Below the pieces are notes generated by a model. It made no database searches. It was given only the letters and a program-made list of their open reading frames with translations, and was not told the DNA's origin. 64,000 bases of DNA from G942493275 sp942493275 (GTDB lineage Bacteria > Actinomycetota > Coriobacteriia > Anaerosomatales > PHET01): positions 806,001 through 870,000 of the forward strand of contig OW818687.1 of assembly GCA_942493275.1 (NCBI GenBank), read 5' to 3'. Of the stretch, positions 49,577 to 57,745 are shown piece after piece (the first letter of the stretch is position 1; each line of letters begins with the position of its first letter). The position numbers and the translations under genes are program-made.

Positions 49577-51655
49577 ATGGCAACGTTTGGGACCGTGGCG
49601 CTCGGAGTGGCGCTGCTTGCATCGATCTTCTCAGTCTTTGTGCTATCAAGAGCGCGAAAGGGCGACGCCGGTGAACCAGTTGCCGGCCTGCACCCAGGAT
49701 ATCTAGCAACCTTCATCGCTGCAGGGGCCCTGACGATTGCCAACCTGGTCATCGTGGCGGCCTTCTTCAGCAACGACTTCTCGCTGATGTATGTGGCCGA
49801 GAACCACAGCACGGATGTGTCCAGTCTGGCCTGGCTCTACAAGCTCTCCGGACTCTGGGCCGGTCGTGAAGGCTCGTTGCTCTTCTGGGCGTGGTTGCTC
49901 GCCCTTTTTGCCGCGTGGATTGCCTATCGTCGTATGGACGTCATGGACAGACTGTCCAACATGGGCCTGGCAGTCACGAACGTAATCCTCGCCTTGTTTG
50001 CTGCTGGCATGATGCTCTCGGAACCCAACAACCCGTTCAAGGCATCACCTGCCGAGTGGCTCGGCCCGAACGGTGAACTCCTGGTGAGCACCGCGATGAA
50101 CCCGCTCCTGCAGCATTGGGCGATGATCCTGCATCCGCCGACGCTCTTCATCGGATATGCGGGTCTTACGATTCCCTTCGCCTTCGCCATAGCTGCGCTC
50201 ATCATCAACGATGGCTCCGATGCATGGGTCAGGATCGTCGACCGAATCACTGTGTTCTCGTGGCTCTTCCTCGGCGCGGGCATCGGCTTGGGGTCGGTGT
50301 GGGCCTACGTTGTTCTCGGATGGGGAGGCTACTGGGCTTGGGATCCGGTTGAGAACGCTTCGCTTCTGCCCTGGCTGACGGGTGTCGGACTCATTCACAG
50401 CTTCACCGTCTATCGCAGACGGGGCGGTTTCAAGCGCTGGACCGTTATGAATGCAGCCGTCACGTTCGCGCTTGTGATCCTGGGCACGTTCATCACCCGA
50501 TCGGGCGTGGTGCAGTCGGTGCACGCTTTTGAGAAGGATCCCGTATCGCTGGTCCTGTTCCTTACGATGATCATCGGTGCGGTGGTTGCTGCAGCGATGG
50601 GGCTTTGGTATCGCTGGGACACGTTCGCCGGAAACGACGAATTCGAATCGCTCACCAGCAAGGAGGCGGCCTACTACTTCAACAACGTGATCATGCTCGT
50701 TGCAGCGCTGATCGTGGCATATCTGACGGTCTCTTCCGCCTTGCCAGCATGGCTTCCGTTCGGCGGTCAGTCGATGAGCGCTACCGCCTACAATCTGCTC
50801 GCTCGGCCGCTCGGCGTGCTGTATGCCCTGATCATCGCGGTCTGCCCGATTCTTATGTGGCGCAAGACAGATGGGCCGACGTTCTGGAGCCGAATCCGCA
50901 CACCTCTCGTAGGGGCCGGCGTGCTTCTCGCGCTGCTCGGGCTTGAGTGGTGGCTGAACCTTCGCCCGGTCTACTCGGCCATGGTCGCCCAGGGCGGCAC
51001 CAACGCTCAAGGCTTCGTGGCGTTCGGCCCGGAGGTCGTCTACAGCACGATAGCGCTGTTCGGCCTGGCAGCCGCTTCACTCATCATCTCGAACACGACG
51101 TGGCTGTTCATTGACGGTACACGTAAACGGGCGGCCGCAAAGAACGAGGACGTGTTCACTGCTTTCGGCAACATCCTCATGAAGGCGCGCACGCAGTCCG
51201 GCGGATACCTCGCCCACATCGGGATGGGGGTCATCCTCATCGGTCTCGTGGGTTCGTCGATGTACGTTCGAGATGTGCGTACCGTTGTCGCCGACAAGCC
51301 AGGCGCCACATTCGCGGTCTCTGACTACACGTTCACGTACAAGGTCACGGAGGATGTCCAGCAGGCCAACGGCGACATGAAGTCCCTCGCCGTGTTCGGT
51401 GTATCGCGTAACGGGCGTCAGCTCGGAGACATCACCCCTGGACGGACTCAGTTCGCTAGACAGGACCAGACCCGTTTGGACGCATCGGTGATGTCGGAAC
51501 CCCTTCGCGACATCTTTGTTGTCTGGGAGGGAACGCAGGGCGGTCAGTTGTCGATGAACGTGAAGATCAATCCCCTGATCGGCTTTGCGTGGGGAGGCTT
51601 CGCTCTTCTGCTGCTGGGCGCGGCCCTTGCGGCATGGCCGACGAAGGGTCGTTAA
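49577..51655 (+). CDS. CcmF-like cytochrome c haem lyase subunit
   Basis: A 692-residue membrane protein with about fifteen helices. The WWD haem-handling region is present as WGGYWAWDPVENASLLPWL, with conserved His residues nearby (HPPTLFIGY upstream; IHSFTVYRRRGG and FITRSGVVQSVHAF downstream). A large external loop lies at about 560-665. CcmF works with CcmH/CcmE in system I, but no other ccm gene is adjacent, so the remaining parts must be elsewhere or replaced. It could serve the multihaem cytochrome at 26.9 kb. TCAGGAGGACTC is a strong ribosome-binding site. Confidence 0.92.
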   Translation: MATFGTVALGVALLASIFSVFVLSRARKGDAGEPVAGLHPGYLATFIAAGALTIANLVIVAAFFSNDFSLMYVAENHSTDVSSLAWLYKLSGLWAGREGSLLFWAWLLALFAAWIAYRRMDVMDRLSNMGLAVTNVILALFAAGMMLSEPNNPFKASPAEWLGPNGELLVSTAMNPLLQHWAMILHPPTLFIGYAGLTIPFAFAIAALIINDGSDAWVRIVDRITVFSWLFLGAGIGLGSVWAYVVLGWGGYWAWDPVENASLLPWLTGVGLIHSFTVYRRRGGFKRWTVMNAAVTFALVILGTFITRSGVVQSVHAFEKDPVSLVLFLTMIIGAVVAAAMGLWYRWDTFAGNDEFESLTSKEAAYYFNNVIMLVAALIVAYLTVSSALPAWLPFGGQSMSATAYNLLARPLGVLYALIIAVCPILMWRKTDGPTFWSRIRTPLVGAGVLLALLGLEWWLNLRPVYSAMVAQGGTNAQGFVAFGPEVVYSTIALFGLAAASLIISNTTWLFIDGTRKRAAAKNEDVFTAFGNILMKARTQSGGYLAHIGMGVILIGLVGSSMYVRDVRTVVADKPGATFAVSDYTFTYKVTEDVQQANGDMKSLAVFGVSRNGRQLGDITPGRTQFARQDQTRLDASVMSEPLRDIFVVWEGTQGGQLSMNVKINPLIGFAWGGFALLLLGAALAAWPTKGR

Positions 51656-52884
51656 TGAGCCAAGATCCCGCACTTTCTTCGTGGCGAGCACGGACCGTCT
51701 GCGCGGTGGCGCTGGCTCTGCTGGTGTGCCTGGCGTCGACGGTGACGCCCTGCTACGCAGCCAGCGCTGCCGATGCGAAGGAACATGAGCGTCGAGCAGC
51801 GGAGGCGCGTAGCAACGCTCAACAGGCGGATGCAGATGCCGGCAGACTCGCGTCAGAGATCGAGGACCTCGATCTTCGGATCAATGCCGCTGCGGACAGG
51901 GTTACACAGCTGGACCCTTTGGTTGCGAAGGCGACTGAGCGAAGCGCGCGGCTCCAGACACAAGTAGCTGCAATTGCCGCCGAGGTCGCATCCGCTCAAG
52001 AGCGGGTCGATGCCAACACGGCCGAGTACGACCGCCAAAAAGGGCTGCTGGCCCAACGAGCACAGGCCACCTATCGCCAAGGCGACTGGTTCTACCTTGA
52101 GGTACTGCTGGGCTCCAACGACTTCTCCGACCTGATCTTGCGCACGGAACTCGTGCGCCGAGTGATAGAAGCTAACTCGCGGGTTGCCTCTGACCTCGAA
52201 CGGGTTGGGCTCGAGCTGTCGCGGGACAAGGTGCTCTTAGAGCGAGCGCTCGAGGCGGAGCAGCTCAAACGAGTCGAGGCCGAGGCCGTGGAGGATGGGC
52301 TGAGGGCGCTGCGGTCGGAGCGTCTGGCACGAGTGCGAGAGATCGAGCGCGACAAGGCGAATCGCGTCGGGATGATGGCTGCAAGCAAGAAGAATGCGCA
52401 GCGACTCCGAGACTTGGCTGACGCGGAAGAGGCGGAGTCGAGGCGCATCGAGGCCGAGCTGGGCTCGAACAACGGTGGGTCGGGCCAGTACAGCGGCAAG
52501 ATGACATGGCCGGTGCCGTCATCGCATCGAGTCACGTCCCCGTATGGATGGCGCAACTGCCCCTTTCACGGGCGTGAGCTCCATCCCGCACTCGACATAG
52601 GCGCGCCAGAGGGCAGCGCAATCGTCGCCGCAGGACCAGGCAAAGTCATCTATGTCGGATACCGCGGTGGATACGGCAACACCGTCATGGTCGACCATGG
52701 GGAGGGGGTCGTCACTTTGTACCCGCACCAAGCGCCAGGCGCGATCACGGTGGGCGTGGGCCAGCAGGTTGCACGCGGAGAACGGATAGGTGGCGTTGGC
52801 AGTACCGGCAACGCCACCGGTCCGCATCTCCATTTTGAGGTGCGGGTCAATGGATCTCCGAGGAATCCAAACGACTTTCTGTAG
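51655..52884 (+). CDS. M23 metallopeptidase with PcsB/EnvC-like coiled coil
   Basis: A 409-residue secreted protein. A signal peptide (to about 36) is followed by a coiled coil (40-285) with ATYRQGDWFYLEVLLGSNDF. The C-terminal LytM/M23 domain has HPALDIGAPEGS (His and Asp zinc ligands) and GPHLHFEVRVNG (the HxH pair). All zinc ligands are present, so an active endopeptidase is expected, unlike EnvC. The ATG overlaps the CcmF stop by one base, so translation is coupled. It ends the four-gene operon. Confidence 0.92.
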   Translation: MSQDPALSSWRARTVCAVALALLVCLASTVTPCYAASAADAKEHERRAAEARSNAQQADADAGRLASEIEDLDLRINAAADRVTQLDPLVAKATERSARLQTQVAAIAAEVASAQERVDANTAEYDRQKGLLAQRAQATYRQGDWFYLEVLLGSNDFSDLILRTELVRRVIEANSRVASDLERVGLELSRDKVLLERALEAEQLKRVEAEAVEDGLRALRSERLARVREIERDKANRVGMMAASKKNAQRLRDLADAEEAESRRIEAELGSNNGGSGQYSGKMTWPVPSSHRVTSPYGWRNCPFHGRELHPALDIGAPEGSAIVAAGPGKVIYVGYRGGYGNTVMVDHGEGVVTLYPHQAPGAITVGVGQQVARGERIGGVGSTGNATGPHLHFEVRVNGSPRNPNDFL

Positions 52885-52908
52885 CCTGACCTCGCGGATG
52901 CTTGTGGG

Positions 52909-53538
52909 TCAGTAGATGCCGGGGATGTACCGTCTTGTTCGGGCGAAGTACGTCTTGTAGGCATCGCCATGCTGCCGGAGCATGTGCTCCTCCTCACATC
53001 TCACCTGCACTTCCAGCATCACAATGAAGAGTAGAGCGAACGTCAGCACTGCCCATGTGGGCCACACCAGCCAAAACCCTGCAGTGAGGGCGAACAGCCC
53101 CGAGTAGGTGGGGTTGCGGATGAGCCGAAACGGACCTGAGCTGACGAGCTCTGTGTGGTTGGTATCGTCGATGCCCACCCGCCAGGATGCTGCCATGGTT
53201 CGCTGGGCCAACCAACAGAGTGCAAGACCTGACATGCCGAGGAGGAACCCGAACTCGTCGACCCCGGGACGATCGAGCAGGGGCAGCTGCCGAGGCCCCC
53301 ACGCAAAATTGGGCGCCAATGAGTGTGCCGCAAGGAGGAGTATTACGTAGTACCGCAGGGCGCGTGACAGACTGGACATGTAGCCCTGAAGCCCGCCGGA
53401 AGGACGCCGCGCGAAGATGTCGGGATCGATCCCAGTCGACTGCCTTTGGTTCCGTCGCTTCCGAGACCAAAGGAGAGCATAGCCGACAAAGAGCAGCCCG
53501 GCGTACAAGGCGGCCGGCGTGTCGAGCCGAACGCTCAC
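52909..53538 (-). CDS. Isoprenylcysteine carboxyl methyltransferase family protein
   Basis: A 209-residue membrane protein with five or so helices and the ICMT C-terminal core: LVSSGPFRLIRNPTYSGLFALTAGF, then EVQVRCEEEHMLRQHGDAYKTYFAR. The His usual before the Pro is replaced by Asn (RNPTY), as in many bacterial members. It starts at a GTG overlapping the stop of the ArsR gene by four bases. In several actinobacteria this pairing accompanies cadmium or zinc export genes. Confidence 0.88.
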   Translation of the reverse strand: MSVRLDTPAALYAGLLFVGYALLWSRKRRNQRQSTGIDPDIFARRPSGGLQGYMSSLSRALRYYVILLLAAHSLAPNFAWGPRQLPLLDRPGVDEFGFLLGMSGLALCWLAQRTMAASWRVGIDDTNHTELVSSGPFRLIRNPTYSGLFALTAGFWLVWPTWAVLTFALLFIVMLEVQVRCEEEHMLRQHGDAYKTYFARTRRYIPGIY

Positions 53539-53894
53539 CGTGCACGACCCGTGTAGTGAAGAACCTCTCCGATGAGTGCCGCGATTGCTTCGTCTGCCAG
53601 CCGGTAGTAGACGAGTTTGCCTTCGCGCCGATACTTCACCACCCCCATGCGAAACAAGTTGCGCAGGTGGTACGAAACGCTTGAACTGCTCGCCTGAACG
53701 AGGGCTCCGACGTCGCACACGCATAGTTCCGACCGACTCAGCGCGACGAGGATCTTGAAACGGGTATCGTCCGCGAAGATCGACATGGTCTCACCAACAC
53801 CGTCGAGCGTGTCCACCAGCGGGGCCAGCTGTTGCACGATCTCGGCGTGCACGCACTCGATGTCGCAGCGGGGGACGCTTTCATCTGAAGCCAC
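53535..53894 (-). CDS. ArsR/SmtB family metal sensor, CadC-like
   Basis: A 119-residue winged-helix repressor. Cys10 and Cys14 (CDIEC) in the N-terminal arm together with Cys58 and Cys60 (ELCVCDV) match the four-thiolate CadC site that binds Cd, Pb or Zn. The recognition helix is ASSSSVSYHLRNLFRMGVV and the wing YRREGKLVYYRL. It diverges from the CDF transporter gene over a perfect operator, so it most likely represses both directions until metal arrives. It starts at a GTG after GAGAGGA. Confidence 0.94.
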   Translation of the reverse strand: MASDESVPRCDIECVHAEIVQQLAPLVDTLDGVGETMSIFADDTRFKILVALSRSELCVCDVGALVQASSSSVSYHLRNLFRMGVVKYRREGKLVYYRLADEAIAALIGEVLHYTGRAR

Positions 53895-53921
53895 AGGGGT
53901 CCTCTCACGTGGATGTCATTC

Positions 53922-53960
53922 ATACATTCGCTTGAATGTTTGTGTGTATCAGGGTAGTCT
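53922..53960. promoter_or_regulatory. SmtB/CadC-type operator with plus-strand promoter
   Basis: ACATTC-GCTT-GAATGT (53924-53939) is a perfect palindrome of the ArsR/SmtB 12-2-12 kind. TTGAAT (53932-53937), 17 bases, TAGTCT (53955-53960) gives a promoter for the CDF genes that overlaps the operator, so bound repressor would block polymerase. Confidence 0.82.
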
Positions 53961-54014
53961 CAGCCTGCAGCGTCGTCAACCGAACGCCGCTTGCTCCGAT
54001 TGAGGATGGAGACG

Positions 54015-54914
54015 ATGGCTCACTCACACGAAATGCCGAACGGGCGACTCGGCCCGAGACTCCTCGCGAGCATCGCGATCAACGTGACGATTCTCACCGC
54101 ACAACTCATCGGTGGCGTGCTCGCTGGTAGCATCGCCCTGATCGCTGACGCGCTGCACAACCTGACGGATGTCGCAGCGTTGTGCCTGAGTTACGGAGCA
54201 TTCCGCATCTCGAAGCGACCGGCGAGTCCCCGGTACACCTTCGCATTCCAGCGTGCCGAGGTACTCGCAGCAGTCCTGAATGCCGTGAGTCTCATCGCGG
54301 TCTCTGTGTTTGTATCGGTGGAGGCCTTCCAGCGACTATCGAGTCCAGAGCCGGTCGCCGGCGGACTTGTGATGGCATTCGCGGCGTTCGGCATGGTGGC
54401 CAATGCCATAGCCGCATGGCTACTCAGGGGACACGGGTCGAACCTGAACATCAGAAGCGCGGTGCTCCATTTGGTCTCGGACTCGGTCGCCTCATTCGGA
54501 GTACTCATAGCTGGAGCATTGATGTACTGGTTCGGCTGGTTCGTTGTCGACCCGATAGTCTCTCTGATCCTGGCTGCGTGGATGATCAAGGAGTCCGTCG
54601 GCCTACTGCGCACCGCCGCGAACATCCTCATGCAAGGTGTACCTGATGGAGTCGAACTGGCGCTGGTGGAGTCTGCAATCAGAGAGCACCCGCTCGTCGA
54701 GAACGTTCATGACCTGCATGTCTGGGCGATGACCTCCAGCAATATCGTGTTGTCCGCTCATGTGGTCCTCCCGTGCGAACTCGGTCAGGCGGAGCGGCTG
54801 AAGGCAGTCAGGCAACTCAAGTTGATGCTGCACGATCAGTTCGGGGTCGAGCACGCGACGGTTGAAACCGAGACGGCAGATGTCTGCACCGGCGGGAGTT
54901 GCGACAAGGAATGA
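54015..54914 (+). CDS. CDF family metal cation efflux transporter
   Basis: A 299-residue, six-helix zinc/cadmium exporter. Both transmembrane metal-site pairs are present: HNLTD in helix 2 (ALIADALHNLTDVAALC) and HLVSD in helix 5. The cytoplasmic C-terminal domain (VENVHDLHVWAMTSSNIVLSAHVVL) is complete, followed by a Cys-containing tail (CTGGSCDKE). The ATG at 54015 is spaced correctly from GAGG; earlier in-frame ATGs are worse. It is the first gene after the ArsR-type operator. Confidence 0.94.
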   Translation: MAHSHEMPNGRLGPRLLASIAINVTILTAQLIGGVLAGSIALIADALHNLTDVAALCLSYGAFRISKRPASPRYTFAFQRAEVLAAVLNAVSLIAVSVFVSVEAFQRLSSPEPVAGGLVMAFAAFGMVANAIAAWLLRGHGSNLNIRSAVLHLVSDSVASFGVLIAGALMYWFGWFVVDPIVSLILAAWMIKESVGLLRTAANILMQGVPDGVELALVESAIREHPLVENVHDLHVWAMTSSNIVLSAHVVLPCELGQAERLKAVRQLKLMLHDQFGVEHATVETETADVCTGGSCDKE

Positions 54915-54920
54915 GAGCTC

Positions 54921-55529
54921 ATGTGCGACGCAGACAATGAGTTCCAGGAATCGGCCAAACTTGAGCGAAGGACGCTCGTGATCCTACTGGCCCTGAACGC
55001 CCTCATGTTCATCGTGGAAGCACTGGTGGGGTGGTACGCGGATGCTGCCGGCTTGCTGGCAGACTCCCTCGACATGCTTGCCGATGCGTCGGTGTACGCG
55101 GTGGCTCTGTATGCGGTCGGGCGATCTTCGCGGATCCAGTCAGGAGCCGCAACAGCCAGTGGGATAGTGCAGATCGCTCTCGGTCTGGGCGTGCTGCTCG
55201 AAGTGGCTCGCCGGTTCTTGGTGGGGAGTGAGCCGGCGAGCGCCCTGATGATGATCGTGGGCGCGGTGGCACTCGCTGTGAACGTCACCTGCCTCGCCCT
55301 GATAGCGAAGCACCGCCACGGCGGAGCGCACATGAGGGCCTCATGGATCTTCTCGGCGAACGACGTGATCGCGAATGTCGGCGTCATCGTCTCTGGGGCG
55401 TTGGTCCTCGTGCTGGGTACGCGTATCCCCGACCTCATCATCGGTGGAGTCATCGCTGTCATCGTCGTGCGCGGCGGCATAGGCATCCTCCGAGAGGTAC
55501 GTGACGAACGCACCGGTGACGCCCTCTAG
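54921..55529 (+). CDS. CDF-like cation transporter, short form
   Basis: A 202-residue, six-helix protein that lacks the cytoplasmic C-terminal domain. The helix 2 site reads DSLDMLAD and the helix 5 site reads SANDVIAN, so Asp/Asn replace the His ligands of zinc exporters. This variant occurs in other bacteria and may carry a different metal or be a subunit. It begins six bases after the first CDF gene, so it is under the same operator. GAGAGC before the ATG is a modest ribosome-binding site. Confidence 0.88.
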   Translation: MCDADNEFQESAKLERRTLVILLALNALMFIVEALVGWYADAAGLLADSLDMLADASVYAVALYAVGRSSRIQSGAATASGIVQIALGLGVLLEVARRFLVGSEPASALMMIVGAVALAVNVTCLALIAKHRHGGAHMRASWIFSANDVIANVGVIVSGALVLVLGTRIPDLIIGGVIAVIVVRGGIGILREVRDERTGDAL

Positions 55530-55536
55530 GGGCGTA

Positions 55537-56853
55537 CTAGTGAGGCTCATCCGCACTGTCGTGGGAGTCAGACACTGACCCCGAATGCGTTTCGCTCCAA
55601 GTGCCGGTGTCCATCAATCCTGCGTGCGTCGATGTACCTGTGTGGCTCGTGGCGTCTGTTAGCGTCCACGAGCTTCCCGTGTGCTCAGAGTCGGAGGCCG
55701 AAGTGCCGTGTTCGCCTTCGTCCATGGCTTTGGGATGCGCTTTCATGCCCGCGTGCTCGAACTCGTCTGCTTTCGCAGAGTCATGCCACGCGCCCGACGC
55801 ATTGGATGAAGCCGCTTCGTCCAGACTCCCTTCTGGCATCTTTCGAGTGGTTGGCCGCGAGCCCTGACCGGCGAGCGCACTCTTGAAGGTCCTGGCCTCA
55901 GGCGTCGACACGTCGGCCATCTTGACCGCGACACCTGGCGCCAGTATCGCTGCGGTGACGGCGACCCCCAGCGCGGCCTTCGCGGTGGCCGATAGGCCTT
56001 GAGGCTGCAACCGATCCAAACCGGCCACGATGGGACCGCCAGTCATACGAAGCCTGTTGGCCATGTCAGTCAGCCCCATCGCATCCAAGCGCATCCACAG
56101 CCACGGCACCAGACCCGCCAGAAAGCGTGGAGAATGTGCGCGCGCATGCTCAGCCCTGCAACGTGGACACGTGGCCAGATGGACATCGACGAGCTGGCGT
56201 TGACGCTCGGTAACCCCGGAACCCGATTCGCGATAGATTGCTTCGGTAGTCTGCCGGCACGCGAACGACATTTCGGACACCTCGTCGTACGCCCTGCCGA
56301 ATCCCGCCCGGGCGCGGCAGATCAGCACGTCCACGGAACCCGGACGCATCTCGAGCTCGTCCGCTATCTGCTGCGAGGACTTGTCTTGGAAGTCCCGAAG
56401 GATCATCGCCCTGCGCTGCCGCGCCGGCAGTCGCCTCAGCGCGATGAATACATTCGTGGCGACATCCATCGCTGAGAACTCGCTCTGGTCAACCGCGGCG
56501 GTAGCCGTCTCGACGGCAGCTTGAAGCTCGACATGCACGGGAGAAGCGAGTCTTCGCCTGGCAGCATCTATGACCACATTTCGGGCGACAGTAAAGAGCC
56601 ACGCTCGTACGTTGCCAACGGGAGCGCCGGCCGAGTTGTAAGCCTTGAGAAAGACCTCTTGAGTCGCGTCTTCTGCGGCCTGACGGTCTGAAAGCCGAAC
56701 AAGGCAGTAGCCGAGGACCGCGGCCTTGTATCTCCGATACAGTTCGTCGAAACAGGCCGAGTCACCCTGCCGCGCACAGTCGAGCAGCGCCTCATCCGAA
56801 CCCGTCGCGCGACGTATCCGACCGACAACACCCATGGGGGCGGGGCTGCTCAT
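55537..56853 (-). CDS. ECF sigma factor fused to anti-sigma-like zinc finger and membrane tail
   Basis: A 438-residue protein. Sigma-2 (about 25-95: FDELYRRYKAAVLGYCLVRL, DATQEVFLKAY) and sigma-4 (about 135-190: LRRLPARQRRAMILRDFQ, MRPGSVDVLICRARAGF) are intact. Next come a helical linker and a ZAS-like CHCC-type segment (VDVHLATCPRCRAEHARAH), then a membrane helix near 295-315. The final 120 residues are rich in His, Ser, Thr, Asp and Glu and should lie outside. The tail could bind metal and tether the sigma factor to the membrane until cleaved. Ribosome-binding site before the ATG is weak. Confidence 0.87.
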   Translation of the reverse strand: MSSPAPMGVVGRIRRATGSDEALLDCARQGDSACFDELYRRYKAAVLGYCLVRLSDRQAAEDATQEVFLKAYNSAGAPVGNVRAWLFTVARNVVIDAARRRLASPVHVELQAAVETATAAVDQSEFSAMDVATNVFIALRRLPARQRRAMILRDFQDKSSQQIADELEMRPGSVDVLICRARAGFGRAYDEVSEMSFACRQTTEAIYRESGSGVTERQRQLVDVHLATCPRCRAEHARAHSPRFLAGLVPWLWMRLDAMGLTDMANRLRMTGGPIVAGLDRLQPQGLSATAKAALGVAVTAAILAPGVAVKMADVSTPEARTFKSALAGQGSRPTTRKMPEGSLDEAASSNASGAWHDSAKADEFEHAGMKAHPKAMDEGEHGTSASDSEHTGSSWTLTDATSHTGTSTHAGLMDTGTWSETHSGSVSDSHDSADEPH

Positions 56854-56883
56854 CGTCGCGCTTCGACCACCCTTGCCGGAGTA

Positions 56884-57345
56884 CTACTCATGACCCATTC
56901 CTTCATGATTCTCACGCCCATCGTGATTCATCACGCCCGCATCGCTTCCAACAGGCTCTTGGTCCGGTGCAGGGGTTGGAGCACAAACCGTACCGCGGGG
57001 CGCGTCGTCGTGGTCACGTGAGCCCGAAGGGCGCCTCGCCGGCTGAGAAGTCGGACTCGTGCGGTCTCCGGCACGTTCTTGTTCGCGAGTCGCGACGGTC
57101 CTATGGGAGCCCTCCTCTTGCTGAGTCGCCACCGGCGTCCTCGTGTCCGGTGTATGCGACGCCTCAGTTGAGAGGGTCGGGTTGATCGACCTCGCCTGGA
57201 CGGCAGAACTGTCGCTTCTGGGTGCAATGGCCAACCTCGGCGCGGGTGTTGCCGAGACAACCATGCCGGTCGCAAAAGCCGCGCCACCAGCCAGAACCGC
57301 GCCAGCGACGAGTCCCGCAAGAAGACCTGTCATGCCTTGCCGCAT
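56884..57345 (-). CDS. Secreted low-complexity protein with His/Met-rich end
   Basis: A 153-residue protein. Residues 1-27 form a signal peptide (LLAGLVAGAVLAGGAAFA). The rest is Ser/Thr/Pro/Arg-rich and probably unstructured, ending in MNHDGRENHEGMGHE, with four His and two or three Met residues suited to copper or silver. No family recognised. AAAGGAGC precedes the ATG at 57345. It is 30 bases before the sigma-factor gene on the same strand, so the two are likely one transcript. Confidence 0.72.
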   Translation of the reverse strand: MRQGMTGLLAGLVAGAVLAGGAAFATGMVVSATPAPRLAIAPRSDSSAVQARSINPTLSTEASHTPDTRTPVATQQEEGSHRTVATREQERAGDRTSPTSQPARRPSGSRDHDDAPRGTVCAPTPAPDQEPVGSDAGVMNHDGRENHEGMGHE

Positions 57346-57442
57346 GTGGAGCTCCTTTCGTTGGATACAGCGGTTGAGACGAAAGCAGCCGCGCAACCTT
57401 ACAGATCTCCCCCCGGCGAGACTTCACTATCGCCCGCCTACG

Positions 57443-57482
57443 GTCATCGAGTCATCGAGTCATCGAGTCATCGAGTCATCGA
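57443..57482. repeat. Five tandem copies of an 8-bp unit (GTCATCGA)
   Basis: Five perfect GTCATCGA units abut the start of the QueC-like fragment and lie 100 bases from the divergent secreted-protein gene. The exact position suggests a deletion or slippage junction. No unit of this repeat recurs elsewhere that I noticed. Confidence 0.9.
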
Positions 57483-57745
57483 GAGCGAACTTCTCATTCG
57501 AGTCCGACGCAAGCCTGAAGTTCCTCAACACAATGGCCGAAATACTGAATGACTACGGATCGGCTCGAATTGAGTTTCCGTTCCGAGACATGTCCAAGTC
57601 TGAGGTGGCGCTGCTCGGGTATCGACTTGGCGCGCCGATCGCGTCGACGTACTCATGTCTGGCCTCCCCAGACGTGCCCTGTGGAGCATGCGCCAACTGC
57701 GTAGACCGAGAGGAGGCGCTCAGTGCTGTCCGAGATGCCATATAG
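57483..57745 (+). pseudogene. C-terminal fragment of a QueC-like protein (Cap9-type candidate)
   Basis: About 87 codons of clear QueC C-terminal sequence: PFRDMSKSEVALLGYRLGAP, then STYSCLASPDVPCGACANC with all four zinc-binding Cys and the closing REEAL. The ATP-pyrophosphatase (SGGxDS) domain is missing; coding similarity begins right after the 8-bp tandem repeat and no proper start is present. QueC makes 7-cyano-7-deazaguanine, and QueC-like proteins occur in CBASS type IV (Cap9) and Qat defence. The stop overlaps by 23 bases the start of an OGG-type gene, the partner expected in type IV CBASS. Confidence 0.8.

Noticed and set aside
57443..57482. Tandem repeat considered as a CRISPR array
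   Set aside because: Units are 8 bp and contiguous without spacers.
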